This document shows, one piece after another, positions 32,869-42,032 of a stretch of DNA of 64,000 nucleotides (its first letter is position 1; each line of letters starts with the position of its first letter). Both the position numbers and the translations under genes were made by a program. The notes beneath the pieces were generated by a model. That model was not told the DNA's origin. It did not search any database and was given only the letters and a program-made list of their open reading frames with translations. Source of the DNA: Imhoffiella fuscus (lineage in GTDB: Bacteria > Pseudomonadota > Gammaproteobacteria > Chromatiales > Chromatiaceae); contig NZ_JBHUHX010000032.1 in the NCBI RefSeq assembly GCF_042682685.1, positions 62,001 to 126,000 on the forward strand. The letters are read 5' to 3'.

Positions 32869-34260
32869 TCAGTCCCAGTTCAACGCGCCGCCGGTCTGGT
32901 ATTCGGTGACTCGCGTTTCGAAGAAGTTCTTCTCCTTTTTGAGATCGAGCACCTCGGACATCCAAGGGAAGGGGTTGGTCGCGCCTGCGTATTGCTCGGG
33001 AAGGCCGATCTGTGCGCAGCGGCGATTGGCGATGAAGTGCAGATATTCCTTGAACATCGACGCATTCAGCCCGAGTACGCCGCGCGGCATGGTGTCGTGG
33101 GCGTATTGGGCCTCGAGTTCGACCGCTTCGCGGATCATCTGTATCAGATCCTGTTTGAAGTCGGGCGTCCAGAGGTGTGGATTCTCGATCTTGATCTGGT
33201 TGATGACGTCGATGCCGAAGTTCATGTGCATCGACTCGTCGCGCAGGATGTACTGGAACTGCTCTGCCGTGCCGGTCATCTTGTTGCGTCGGCCCATGCT
33301 GAGGATCTGCACGAATCCGACGTAGAAGAAGATCCCCTCGAAGATGACGTAGAAGGCGACCAGCTCGCGCAGCAACCGCTGGTCGCTCTCTGGCGTGCCC
33401 GTGTGGAAATGCGGGTCAGCGAGGTGGCGCGTGAAGGGCAGGGCCCATTCGGCCTTGCGGGCGACGGCCGGCAGCTCGCGATACATGTTGAAGATCTCGC
33501 CCTCGTCGAGCCCCAGGCTTTCCACTACGTATTGGTAGGCGTGGGTGTGGAGCGCTTCCTCGAACGCCTGGCGCAGCAGGTACTGACGGCATTCGGGGTT
33601 GGTGATGTGGCGATAGACGGCCAGCACCAGATTGTTGGCGACCAGCGAGTCGGCGGTCGAGAAGAAGCCGAGATTGCGTTTGATGATGGTGCGCTCGTCC
33701 TCGGTCAGGCCGTTGGGGTCCTTCCACAGCGCGATGTCCGCGTTCATATTGATTTCTTGCGGCATCCAGTGGTTGGCGCAGGCGTCCAGATATTTTTGCC
33801 AGGCCCAGTCGTACTTGAAGGGAACCAGCTGATTGAGGTCGGCGTGACAGTTGATGATCCGCTTGTCGTCGACGCGCACGCGTCCCGCACCCATCTCCAG
33901 CGATTCCAGTCCGGTCGCGCCGCCAGCGGTCTGTGCGAGCGCCCCGTCGGTCTCGGCCGCTGCCTGGTTTCCCAGGGGAAGCGTGTCCTGGATCTCCAGT
34001 TCCGGCTCGCGGGCGTTTTCCGCGACAAACGGGTCGGCCGCGACGACCGGCGCCGCGCCTGCCGTGGTCATGAGGGTGTGATTGGCGACGAGGCCCTGGC
34101 CGGGGCGAATCTGCCCCGCCGTGTGCTGCGGGCGGATGCGCGGCGGCACGGCGCCGGTCGATGTCGCAGGCTGAGCCTCCTGGGGGGGGACGCTCGATGC
34201 AGGCTGAGGGGCGGAGGGTTTGGCGGTGGAAAGCGGGTCGTCCCAATTCAGCATGGTCAT
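32869..34260 (-). CDS. nrdB: Ribonucleotide reductase class Ia small subunit, with N-terminal extension
   Basis: A 463-residue radical-generating R2 subunit. The iron ligands lie in segments such as FEEALHTHAYQYVVES and DESMHMNFGIDVINQIK. The radical Tyr region is in RELVAFYVIFEGIFFYVGF, and the C terminus EYQTGGALNWD resembles the tail that docks to NrdA. It is about 90-110 residues longer than usual (330-376). The extra N-terminal part is Pro/Ala-rich (PQPASSVPPQEAQPATSTG) and of unknown role; the MTMLNWDDP start keeps it. nrdA is not adjacent. NrdR-type boxes lie upstream at 34384 and 34416. Confidence 0.95.
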   Translation of the reverse strand: MTMLNWDDPLSTAKPSAPQPASSVPPQEAQPATSTGAVPPRIRPQHTAGQIRPGQGLVANHTLMTTAGAAPVVAADPFVAENAREPELEIQDTLPLGNQAAAETDGALAQTAGGATGLESLEMGAGRVRVDDKRIINCHADLNQLVPFKYDWAWQKYLDACANHWMPQEINMNADIALWKDPNGLTEDERTIIKRNLGFFSTADSLVANNLVLAVYRHITNPECRQYLLRQAFEEALHTHAYQYVVESLGLDEGEIFNMYRELPAVARKAEWALPFTRHLADPHFHTGTPESDQRLLRELVAFYVIFEGIFFYVGFVQILSMGRRNKMTGTAEQFQYILRDESMHMNFGIDVINQIKIENPHLWTPDFKQDLIQMIREAVELEAQYAHDTMPRGVLGLNASMFKEYLHFIANRRCAQIGLPEQYAGATNPFPWMSEVLDLKKEKNFFETRVTEYQTGGALNWD

Positions 34261-34383
34261 CTGTCCTCGGCTGAGCGTTGAATCTGGCCCGGCGCATGGA
34301 TTGCGGGCACTGGAGAGGGTAGCCCGAAGTGGCTCGGGCGATGTCCAAACGTTAAAGGGATTCGGTCGGGATGTCCAGCGCGG

Positions 34384-34399
34384 ATACTAGATATTGTGT
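34384..34399. promoter_or_regulatory. NrdR-type box, strong
   Basis: Read on the minus strand: ACACAATATCTAGTAT. It matches the NrdR-box consensus acaCwAtATaTwGtgt at 14 of 16 positions. It lies 124 bp upstream of nrdB. A weaker copy lies 32 bp away (34416). Confidence 0.75.
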
Positions 34400-34415
34400 T
34401 TTGTGCGTTTCCGTC

Positions 34416-34431
34416 GCGCAGTATGTGGTTC
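34416..34431. promoter_or_regulatory. NrdR-type box, weak
   Basis: GCGCAGTATGTGGTTC on the plus strand has the TAT core and flanking C/G of the consensus but several mismatches. The centre lies 32 bp (three helical turns) from the strong box, the spacing expected for paired NrdR sites. Confidence 0.5.
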
Positions 34432-34439
34432 TATCGGTT

Positions 34440-34901
34440 TCAGGCGAGACCGCTTTCTTCTACCCATAGGCTGCGGGTTTTCGGCCGGTCGGTCGGCGGG
34501 AGTGGCCTCTGGGAGTCGGTGCTGATCGCGGTCGAGCGGGTGATGACCGTCTCTGGAAGATAATGCGTGATCAATCGATACAGCGCGGCGGCGGCGGATT
34601 TGGCTTGGTCGACGCGCAGATGATCGAAGCAGATCATGGTCGGCTTGATTCGCAGATAGGATTCCGGCTGTGAGAATCGCTCGAAGATGGCTCGGGCTTC
34701 GCGTTCGAGGGCGCTGAAGTTGCGCCTCAGTCGGGCGTCGCAGCAGGGCGGGAGGGTGATGTAATCCCACAGCACGTCGGCAGAGCGCTCGCCGCTGCGC
34801 ACGACCACATAGGGCGTTTGAGTCTCGCGGCACGTATGAAACCAATCGCTGTCGGTGAAGGTGTCTTTGGCGTCGACTAGGTCGAAAGGGGCGTCAGACA
34901 T
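34440..34901 (-). CDS. Hypothetical protein
   Basis: A 153-residue soluble protein beginning MSDAPFDLVDAKDTFTDSDWFHTCRETQTPYVVVRSGERSADVLWDYITLPPCCDARL. It has several Cys and His residues but no recognised domain or signal sequence. GAGAGCCCC precedes the ATG. It is the nearest gene upstream of nrdB on the same strand, but the NrdR boxes lie between them, so it need not be cotranscribed. A tail rich in Pro and Thr is seen. Confidence 0.6.
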   Translation of the reverse strand: MSDAPFDLVDAKDTFTDSDWFHTCRETQTPYVVVRSGERSADVLWDYITLPPCCDARLRRNFSALEREARAIFERFSQPESYLRIKPTMICFDHLRVDQAKSAAAALYRLITHYLPETVITRSTAISTDSQRPLPPTDRPKTRSLWVEESGLA

Positions 34902-35119
34902 GGGGCTCTCGCTGTGATCCGGGTGATGCGTGAAGGTTGATCCTGTCAGACCTGGTGCTCGCCAGGGAGTACCGGGTCGGTACGGCCGCGAACGGATCGC
35001 GGAATCGATCAGCGCTTGCTGCTTTGCTGATGATGTGATGAAAGAATCAACTCATTCGCAACGAATGTCGATTCTGGTTCTCCCCAGGTTGAGCGAATTT
35101 TTTGGGGTTCGGAGTCGGT

Positions 35120-36847
35120 TTAGGCCGCGCCCGGAAGCTTGAGTCCAACCTTGAGGATGCGGTCGTTCTCGACCTCGCGCACGACCAGTTCCAGTTGCTC
35201 GATCTGTAGCCGGTCGCCGACCACCGGATGGGCCGAGAGCGTGCGACGGATGAGCGTGTCGAGCGTGATGTCAGGGTCGTGGTGTTGAACCTGGATTCCA
35301 TAGGCGGTGCAGAGATCGCCGAGTCGAGCCGAGCCGTTGAGAACGAACGCGCCGAAGAAGGCCTGATCGCTGAGATGGGGCGATTCGGTGGGCGCGACGA
35401 ACAGACGGTCCAATTCCGCCAGATCCTTGGGGTCCGCCATGAGGTAGAGATAGTCGCCGGCTTGGGGGGCGAATGGCTCCAGAGCGTCGAGCAGATGGTG
35501 GTCGCGTAGCAGGGCCACGATCCTCGCTCCTTTGGGAAGGTGGAGGAGTTCGGGTCGTCTGTCCACCAGGATGGGGGCGTTCGGGGCGAGCTGGTAGCCG
35601 ACGAGCTCCAGTTCCTGCTGTCCCGGAATGTCCAGCTCGACACGCTGCACCAGATGGGTCGTGGGTGGTACCTCCAGTCCCAGCCAGCGCGCCAGCACGC
35701 CGACGGTCCAGCCCTGGATCACCAGCGAAACCAGCACTACGAAGAAGACCACGTCGAAGTACATCTGGGCATGCGGAAGCCCGGCCAGCAGCGGAAAGAG
35801 CGCGAGGACGATGGGAACGGCCCCGCGCAGACCGACCCAGCCGATGAAGACCTGCTCGCGCCAGGGAAAGCGGAACGGCAGCAGGCAGATGAGTACGGCG
35901 AGCGGTCGGGCCAGGAAGATGAGCACCCCGGCGAAGAGGAGCGCTGCGGGCGCGACCGGCAGCAGTTCCGACGGCGTGACCAGCAGGCCCAGCATGAGGA
36001 ACATGGCGATCTGGGCCAGCCGCGCGATGCCATCGTGGAAGCGCTTCACTTCGAGTCTGAACTGGAGCGGCCGGTTGCCGATGACCAGTCCGGCAAGATA
36101 GATGGCGAGGAATCCGCTGCCGCCGGCCGCCGTGGTCGTTGCAAAGAGGCTGAGTCCACCGGCCATGGCCGCGAGCGGGTAGAGTCCCGGCATCATCTCC
36201 AGTCGGTTGATGAGCCAGACCAGGGTGAATCCGCCGGCGAGTCCGAGCCCGGCGCCGAGTCCCATCTGACGCAGGAACTCGGTCAGCATGACCAGGCCAG
36301 GGTTCTGGTTGTCGCTGAGCAGGATCTCGATCATGGCGATCGTCAGGAAGACCGCCATGGGGTCGTTGCTGCCCGATTCGATTTCGAGAGTGGCGCCGAT
36401 GCGTTGTTTCAGCTCCAACCCCTGCGAGCGCAACACCGAGAAGACCGCTGCGGCGTCGGTGGATCCGACGATTGCGCCCAGCAGCAATCCCTCGAACGGG
36501 GGCAGATCCAGTATCCAGGCGGCGCTCAGTCCCGTGATCACAGAGGTGATGAGTACCCCGATCGTCGCCAGCCCGGCTGCCGGCTTGAGTCCGACGCGGA
36601 AATTCTTGTAGGGCGTCGCCAGACCGCCGTCGAAAAGGATGATGGCGAGGGCGAGATTGCCGAACAGATGCGAGAGCTGAACGTCGTCGAAGGCGATTCC
36701 GCCCGGACCGTCCTCGCCCAGCAGCATGCCCATGACCAGGAAGACCAGGAGCAATGGCGCCCCGAGCCGGCTGGTGAGGACGGAGGTCAGGACGCTGACG
36801 AAGAGCGCGACCGAAGCGATCAGGATGATCTGATTAGTGAGTTCCAT
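35120..36847 (-). CDS. cvrA: Potassium/proton antiporter CvrA (NhaP2)
   Basis: A 575-residue inner-membrane CPA1 antiporter with 12-13 TM helices from MELTNQIILIASVALFVSVLTS. The conserved cation-site segment is LLGAIVGSTDAAAVFSVLRSQG, with Asp, and ESGSNDPMAVFLT. The C-terminal part is TrkA-C-like (HLVQRVELDIPGQQELELVGYQLAPNAPI) and probably senses nucleotide or ion state. It exchanges K+ (or Na+) for H+, for cytoplasmic pH and volume control. Confidence 0.93.
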   Translation of the reverse strand: MELTNQIILIASVALFVSVLTSVLTSRLGAPLLLVFLVMGMLLGEDGPGGIAFDDVQLSHLFGNLALAIILFDGGLATPYKNFRVGLKPAAGLATIGVLITSVITGLSAAWILDLPPFEGLLLGAIVGSTDAAAVFSVLRSQGLELKQRIGATLEIESGSNDPMAVFLTIAMIEILLSDNQNPGLVMLTEFLRQMGLGAGLGLAGGFTLVWLINRLEMMPGLYPLAAMAGGLSLFATTTAAGGSGFLAIYLAGLVIGNRPLQFRLEVKRFHDGIARLAQIAMFLMLGLLVTPSELLPVAPAALLFAGVLIFLARPLAVLICLLPFRFPWREQVFIGWVGLRGAVPIVLALFPLLAGLPHAQMYFDVVFFVVLVSLVIQGWTVGVLARWLGLEVPPTTHLVQRVELDIPGQQELELVGYQLAPNAPILVDRRPELLHLPKGARIVALLRDHHLLDALEPFAPQAGDYLYLMADPKDLAELDRLFVAPTESPHLSDQAFFGAFVLNGSARLGDLCTAYGIQVQHHDPDITLDTLIRRTLSAHPVVGDRLQIEQLELVVREVENDRILKVGLKLPGAA

Positions 36848-36952
36848 ACCTTGAGCGAGAGGAGGCGAGCCGCATGTGGCTTGGGTCGAGACGGTCTTTC
36901 AGTTACCCCGGCCGCCGCCGCGCGCTCGAGGCGTTTCGATTCTAGGAATCTG

Positions 36953-37267
36953 CTAAGGAAGGTATGAGCAGCAGTAATCGGTGAGTTCGTTGACCTTGAC
37001 GGTGAAACTGGAGTCGGCAGGGACCTCGAAGGATTCGCCGCCAACGATTCGCCGCCAGCCGCCGGTCCCGGGCAGTTGGACCTCCAGATCTCCGGTCAGG
37101 ATCTCCATCAACTCGGCGTCCTGGGTGCCGAAGGTGAAGGTGCCCGGCTGCATGATTCCGAGCGACTTGCGGCTGCCGTCCGCGAACAAGAGGGTACGGC
37201 TGATCACCTGTCCGTCGAAATAGACGTTGGCTTGCTTGATAACGGTGACGTTTTCGAACTGCGACAT
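36953..37267 (-). CDS. ppnP: Pyrimidine/purine nucleoside phosphorylase
   Basis: A 104-residue cupin-fold protein that splits nucleosides with phosphate (formerly DUF1255). MSQFENVTVIKQANVYFDGQVISRTLLF and GIMQPGTFTFGTQDAELMEIL are the family landmarks. The frame opens at 37285, but ATG at 37267 fits the family start. Confidence 0.93.
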   Translation of the reverse strand: MSQFENVTVIKQANVYFDGQVISRTLLFADGSRKSLGIMQPGTFTFGTQDAELMEILTGDLEVQLPGTGGWRRIVGGESFEVPADSSFTVKVNELTDYCCSYLP

Positions 37268-37301
37268 AGGGTACTGTCTCGTCAAATCTAATGATGAACG
37301 G

Positions 37302-37333
37302 GGATCCGGCCGCGAATCGGCGCGGCCGGATCC
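37302..37333. terminator. GC-rich hairpin between the glycine-zipper gene and ppnP
   Basis: GGATCCGGCCGCG and CGCGGCCGGATCC form a perfect 13 bp stem with a 6 nt loop. No T-run follows on either strand, so it is a weak terminator or an attenuating RNA structure. Confidence 0.4.
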
Positions 37334-37348
37334 TGGGGGAGCCGGGGC

Positions 37349-37624
37349 TCAGTAACGCGGGTAGCGATTGTCATAATCGCGGTTGCGATATTCCCGGTCG
37401 TATTCCTCCTGCTTTTTGTTCTTGTCGTAGACATAACCGCCGAGCGCGCCCGCGCCGGCACCGATCAAGGCGCCCTTGCCTGCATTTCCGCTCAGCGAGC
37501 CGATGGCCGCACCGGTGGCGGCGCCAACGGCGGCGCCGCTGCCCGTGCGTGAGCCAGTGGTGGTGCCGCATGCCACGAGCACCAGGGAGGAGGCGAGTGT
37601 GAGTGATAGAGCGAGTGTCTTCAT
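37349..37624 (-). CDS. Glycine-zipper lipoprotein
   Basis: A 91-residue small lipoprotein. The signal sequence ends at lipobox LVLVAC (Cys about residue 19). Then a glycine-zipper region AAVGAATGAAIGSLSGNAGKGALIGAGAGALGGYVYD and a charged, Tyr/Arg/Asp-rich tail (YDREYRNRDYDNRY). Such proteins sit in the outer membrane and resemble OsmB/SlyB or YMGG proteins; their role in membrane stability is presumed. Confidence 0.85.
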   Translation of the reverse strand: MKTLALSLTLASSLVLVACGTTTGSRTGSGAAVGAATGAAIGSLSGNAGKGALIGAGAGALGGYVYDKNKKQEEYDREYRNRDYDNRYPRY

Positions 37625-37797
37625 GGTCGTGGTTTCCAGATGTTCTCAGCGGCTGGCCGAAGGCCGGATCCGCTCAATATGGAGGCTCTGATCGATGTTG
37701 GCAATTCCCTTCTGTTGAGCGTGCCAGACTGGATCGATCCCTTTGCCACGCGAGAGGCTGACTGTATTGGTCGCCTTTTCTCGGTGGTCTGGTCGAT

Positions 37798-37811
37798 TTG
37801 ACCTTGGTCAA
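37798..37811. promoter_or_regulatory. CRP/FNR-family palindrome upstream of hcp
   Basis: TTGAC-CTTG-GTCAA is a perfect inverted repeat in the FNR/DNR arrangement (TTGAy-N4-rTCAA). It lies 124 bp before the hcp start and would suit control by a nitric-oxide or oxygen-sensing FNR relative. The exact regulator cannot be told from sequence. Confidence 0.6.
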
Positions 37812-37934
37812 GGAGCCAGGTTCTCTGTCCAATCAGACTTGGCCCCGAGCGCGGCTCCTCGACCGGTCCAGGATCGAACTGCAAGAGCGAGGGCTGCTTG
37901 GCTTGCCATCCATCATGTTTCGTTCGAGGTTCCG

Positions 37935-39224
37935 ATGTTCTGCAATCAATGTGAGCAAACCTTCCGCCAGTCGGCCTGCGTCAACTCACCCGGTGTCTGC
38001 GGCAAGGACGCTGACGTTCAGTCGCTCCAGGAAACCCTGCTCTACGGTCTCAAGGGCATGGCCGCCTATGCCCATCACGCGCGCCGGCTCGGCAAACACG
38101 ACGAACGGGTTTCGGCCTTCATCGAGGAGGCCCTGTTCGCGACCATGACCAACGTGAACTTCGACCTCGACAGCCTGCTCGAACTCTGTCTCAAGTGCGG
38201 CGAGATGAACCTGAGGGTCATGGAGCTGCTCGACGAGGGGCATGTCGAGACCTTCGGCAAGCCGTCTCCGACCCAGGTGAAGGAGGGCACCCAGGCCGGT
38301 CCGGGCATCCTCGTGACCGGCCACGACCTCCTGGATCTGTGGAATCTGCTCCAGCAGGTCGAGGGGACGGACATCAAGGTCTACACCCACGGCGAGATGC
38401 TGCCGGCCCACATGTATCCCAGGCTGCGCGAGCATCCCAACCTGGCCGGTCAATACGGCGGTGCCTGGCAGGAGCAGAAGAAGGAGTTCGCCGCCTTTCC
38501 GGGGCCGGTGGTCGCCACCACCAACTGCGTGCTGATTCCGCCCGAGAGCTACAAGGGTCGTCTTTTCACCATGCGTGCCACGGCCGTTCCGGGCGGGCCG
38601 CGTCTGGACGAGGACTTCTCCGCCGTCATCGAGGAGGCGCGCCGCTGCGAGCCCTGCCAGGAGCGGATCAGCGGCGAGTCGACCATCGGTTTCCACCGCA
38701 GCGTGCTGTTGGATCATGCCCAGACGATCGTCGACGCGGTCAAGGCCGGCCAGATCAGCCGCTTCTTCGTCATCGGCGGGTGCGACGGCGCCGAGAAGGG
38801 GCGCAACTATTTCAGCGACTATGCCCAGGGCACGCCGAAGGATTCCTTCATCCTCACCCTGGGCTGCGGCAAGTTCCGTATCCGCGACTACGACTACGGG
38901 GAGCATCTCGGATTCCCGCGTCTGATGGACATGGGGCAGTGCAACGACGCCTACGGCGCCATCTCGGTCGCCGTCGCCCTGGCCAAGGCGTTCGACTGCG
39001 GTGTCAACGATCTGCCCCTGACCCTGGTGATCAGCTGGTTCGAGCAGAAGGCCGTCGCCGTCTTCCTGACCCTCTTGAGCCTGGGCGTCAAGGGCATCAC
39101 CCTCGGACCCAATCCGCCCGCCTTCGTCACGCCCAACGTCTTCGCCATCCTGCAGGAACGCTACGACCTCAAGCTGACCGGCGATGACCCCCAGGCGGAC
39201 CTGCGCTGCGTCGTCGGTGCCTGA
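37935..39224 (+). CDS. hcp: Hybrid cluster protein (hydroxylamine/NO reductase), short form
   Basis: A 429-residue protein; typical Hcp has about 550. N-terminal cluster ligands: Cys3, Cys6, Cys15, Cys22 (MFCNQCEQTFRQSACVNSPGVC). The region that normally holds a second helical bundle is missing, as in the short (class III) forms. Cluster and substrate residues follow: VTGHDLLDLWNLL, YTHGEMLPAHMYP, TTNCVLIPP, RRCEPCQE, GCDGAEKGRNYF. Hcp reduces NO or hydroxylamine in nitrosative stress. ATG at 37935 has GAGG upstream; the longer frame is not supported. Confidence 0.92.
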   Translation: MFCNQCEQTFRQSACVNSPGVCGKDADVQSLQETLLYGLKGMAAYAHHARRLGKHDERVSAFIEEALFATMTNVNFDLDSLLELCLKCGEMNLRVMELLDEGHVETFGKPSPTQVKEGTQAGPGILVTGHDLLDLWNLLQQVEGTDIKVYTHGEMLPAHMYPRLREHPNLAGQYGGAWQEQKKEFAAFPGPVVATTNCVLIPPESYKGRLFTMRATAVPGGPRLDEDFSAVIEEARRCEPCQERISGESTIGFHRSVLLDHAQTIVDAVKAGQISRFFVIGGCDGAEKGRNYFSDYAQGTPKDSFILTLGCGKFRIRDYDYGEHLGFPRLMDMGQCNDAYGAISVAVALAKAFDCGVNDLPLTLVISWFEQKAVAVFLTLLSLGVKGITLGPNPPAFVTPNVFAILQERYDLKLTGDDPQADLRCVVGA

Positions 39225-39251
39225 AGCTGGAGGCTGGAGGCAACCCTCTGT

Positions 39252-40304
39252 TCAGGCGTTCGCGCCGTCGAACAGATCCGGGATGGATGTGGCTTCCCGA
39301 CCCTTGGGGTCGGGCAGTCCGAAATGCCGGTAGGCCGACTGGGTTGCCATGCGTCCGCGCGGCGTGCGCATCAAATAGCCCTGCTGGATGAGGAAAGGCT
39401 CCAGCACGTCCTCGATGGTCCCGCGTTCCTCGCCGATCGCCGCCGCCAGGCTCTCGACGCCCACCGGGCCGCCGTCGAACTTCTCGATCACCGCCTCCAG
39501 CAGACGCCGGTCCATGTGGTCGAACCCCTGATTGTCGACCTTGAGCATGCTCAGCGCCTGATCCGCCACCTGGACGCTGATGCGCCCGTCGGCTCGGACC
39601 TGGGCGAAGTCCCGCACCCGCCGCAGCAGCCGGTTGGCGATACGGGGCGTGCCGCGCGAGCGCCGGGCGATCTCGGCGGCACCTTCGGGGTCGGTCTCGA
39701 TTCCGAGGATCTGGGCCGAGCGTCGCACGATGTGGGTGAGATCCTCGGCCGAATAGTATTCCAGCCGCTGGACGATGCCGAAGCGATCGCGCAGCGGCGA
39801 GGTCAGGAGTCCGGCGCGGGTGGTAGCGCCCACCAGGGTGAACTGAGGCAGGTCGAGCTTGATCGAGCGCGCGGCCGGTCCCTCGCCGATCATGATGTCG
39901 AGCTGATAGTCCTCCATCGCCGGATAGAGAACCTCTTCGACCACCGGGCTGAGACGGTGGATCTCGTCGACGAAGAGCACGTCGCCCGGATCCAGGTTGG
40001 TGAGTAGGGCGGCCAGATCGCCCGGTTTCTCCAGCACCGGCCCCGAGGTCTGGCGCAGATTGACCTGCATCTCGTGGGCGATGATGTGCGAGAGGGTCGT
40101 CTTGCCGAGTCCGGGCGGTCCAAAGATGAGGACATGATCGAGCGCCTCGCTGCGTGCCCGGGCGGCGCCGATGAAGATCTCCATCTGCTCGCGCACCGCC
40201 GGCTGGCCCACATAGTCGGCCAGTTGGCGTGGGCGGATCGCGCGATCCATCGCCTTGTCGTCCGAGGCCGGTTCGGGACTGATCAGACGTTCGGGCGTAC
40301 TCAT
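39252..40304 (-). CDS. ruvB: Holliday junction branch migration ATPase RuvB
   Basis: A 350-residue AAA+ motor for Holliday-junction migration. Walker A GPPGLGKT, Walker B DVLFVDEIHR, sensor 1 VGATTRAG, Arg-finger region LRDRFG, and a winged-helix C terminus with QGYLMRTPRGRMAT. ruvA and ruvC are not adjacent. No clear LexA box is seen upstream. Confidence 0.97.
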   Translation of the reverse strand: MSTPERLISPEPASDDKAMDRAIRPRQLADYVGQPAVREQMEIFIGAARARSEALDHVLIFGPPGLGKTTLSHIIAHEMQVNLRQTSGPVLEKPGDLAALLTNLDPGDVLFVDEIHRLSPVVEEVLYPAMEDYQLDIMIGEGPAARSIKLDLPQFTLVGATTRAGLLTSPLRDRFGIVQRLEYYSAEDLTHIVRRSAQILGIETDPEGAAEIARRSRGTPRIANRLLRRVRDFAQVRADGRISVQVADQALSMLKVDNQGFDHMDRRLLEAVIEKFDGGPVGVESLAAAIGEERGTIEDVLEPFLIQQGYLMRTPRGRMATQSAYRHFGLPDPKGREATSIPDLFDGANA

Positions 40305-40364
40305 CGGACGATGGCTCGCCGAAATGAACGGATACTGAGATGCATGGGAGAAACCCTAGTCTTT

Positions 40365-40390
40365 CTTTGCGTCCTTCGCGCCTTTGCGGT
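40365..40390. repeat. Dispersed GC-rich repeat word
   Basis: CTTTGCGTCCTTCGCGCC then TTTGCGGT. The same word with one substitution is at 53628-53656, and an inverted relative at 53525-53551. It lies between ruvB and glcD. Confidence 0.5.
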
Positions 40391-40409
40391 CCAAGTCGAA
40401 GGACAGTGA

Positions 40410-41900
40410 TCAATGGTGCGCGTGATGCGCCCTCGGGGTCGGCAGCTCGCGATACTCGGAGCAGCGGCGCGGAGTCGGAATGCCCTTGCCCGGATTCAGC
40501 AGGGCGTCCGGATCGAACGCCTCCTTCACCGCATGGAACTGGCGCAGCTCCTCGGGGCTGAACTGGACGCACATCTGATTGATCTTCTCGATCCCGACGC
40601 CGTGCTCGCCGGTGATGGTACCACCGACCTCGACGCAGAGTTCCAGGATACGACCGCCCAGCTCCTCGGTGCGCTCCAGCTCGCCGGGCCTGTTGGCGTC
40701 GAACAGGATCAATGGGTGCATATTACCGTCGCCGGCATGGAAGACGTTCGCCACCCTGAGTCCGTACTCCCGCGACAGCTCGGCCGTGCGGCGCAGGACC
40801 TCGGGCAGTGCGCGACGTGGAATGGTGCCGTCCATGCAGTAATAGTCCGGCGAGATGCGGCCCACCGCCGGAAAGGCTGACTTGCGCCCCTGCCAGAAGC
40901 GCAGCCGCTCGGCATCGTCCTGCGAGGTGCGGACCTCGGTCGCGCCGCTTTCCAGCAGCAGGTCTCGGACCTGCATCACCTGCTCCGAAACCTCCTGGTT
41001 GGTGCCGTCGAGCTCGCAGATCAGGAGCGCCGCAGCCTCTGTCGGATAGCCCGCATGGACGAAATCCTCGGCGGCCTGGATCGCGGGGCCGTCCATCATC
41101 TCCAGTCCGGCCGGGATGATGCCGGCGGCGATGATGTCCCCGACCGCCTGTCCGGCCTTCTCGACATCGTCGTAGGCGGCGAGCAGCGCCTGGGCGCGCT
41201 CGGGGACCGGGAGCAGCTTCACCGTCGCCTCGACGGTCACGCCCAGCATGCCCTCGGAGCCGATGTAGAGCGCCAGCAGGTCGAAGCCGGGCGAGTCCAG
41301 CGCCTCCGAGCCCAGCTCGATCAGCTCCCCATCCATGGTCACGAAGGTCACCGACAGCAGATTGTGGACCGTGAGTCCGTATTTGAGGCAATGCACACCG
41401 CCCGAATTCTCGGCGATGTTGCCCCCGATGGTGCAGGCGATCTGGCTCGACGGATCCGGGGCGTAATAGAGTCCGTGCGGCTTGGCCGCCTCCGAGATCG
41501 CCAGATTGCGCACGCCCGGCTGAACGCGCGCCGTTCTGGCGACCGGATCCAGATCCAGGATGCGGTTGAAGCGGGCGAGGCTCAGCAGAAGCCCGTCCCC
41601 GAGCGGCAATGCGCCGCCCGAAAGCCCCGTCCCCGCACCCCGAGCGACCACCGGCACCTGGCGCTCGCTGCACAGCCGCAGGATGCGCTGCACCTCCTCG
41701 ACCGTGCGCGGAAGCACCACCAGCAGCGGCAGCTGGCGATAGGCGGACAGACCGTCGCATTCATAGGGTCGAACCTCCTCCTGTCGCTCCAGCACCGATT
41801 CGGCTGGAAGGAAGGCACGCAAGGCAGCGACGAGATCGGTCCGCGCCGCCACGATCTGCGGGTCGTCGAACGGGATTCGAGCAGGCTGGATCAGGCTCAT
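40410..41900 (-). CDS. glcD: Glycolate oxidase FAD-linked subunit GlcD
   Basis: A 496-residue FAD enzyme oxidising glycolate (or D-lactate) to glyoxylate. FAD domain: PVVARGAGTGLSGGALP, PDPSSQIACTIGGNIAENSGGVHCLKYG. C-terminal VAO-type substrate domain: VFHAGDGNMHPLI and GTITGEHGVGIEK. It is alone in the window without glcE/glcF, so the partner subunits must be elsewhere or the enzyme may be a related FAD dehydrogenase. Confidence 0.9.
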   Translation of the reverse strand: MSLIQPARIPFDDPQIVAARTDLVAALRAFLPAESVLERQEEVRPYECDGLSAYRQLPLLVVLPRTVEEVQRILRLCSERQVPVVARGAGTGLSGGALPLGDGLLLSLARFNRILDLDPVARTARVQPGVRNLAISEAAKPHGLYYAPDPSSQIACTIGGNIAENSGGVHCLKYGLTVHNLLSVTFVTMDGELIELGSEALDSPGFDLLALYIGSEGMLGVTVEATVKLLPVPERAQALLAAYDDVEKAGQAVGDIIAAGIIPAGLEMMDGPAIQAAEDFVHAGYPTEAAALLICELDGTNQEVSEQVMQVRDLLLESGATEVRTSQDDAERLRFWQGRKSAFPAVGRISPDYYCMDGTIPRRALPEVLRRTAELSREYGLRVANVFHAGDGNMHPLILFDANRPGELERTEELGGRILELCVEVGGTITGEHGVGIEKINQMCVQFSPEELRQFHAVKEAFDPDALLNPGKGIPTPRRCSEYRELPTPRAHHAHH

Positions 41901-41950
41901 GGGTCTCGGTCTCCAGGTGGGCGCGCGGTTGCCTCGCCGTCATTGCGACG

Positions 41951-41980
41951 TTGAGATAACCTTCGAATTCACTGTATAAT
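41951..41980 (+). promoter_or_regulatory. Sigma-70 promoter of tRNA-Thr
   Basis: TTGAGA (41951-41956), 18 nt spacer, perfect TATAAT (41975-41980). The predicted start is about 45 bases before the tRNA. Confidence 0.75.
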
Positions 41981-42032
41981 CGCCGCCCCGTCATCCCCAT
42001 TCAAGGGTGTGGCGCACTCCGCATATCATTAA

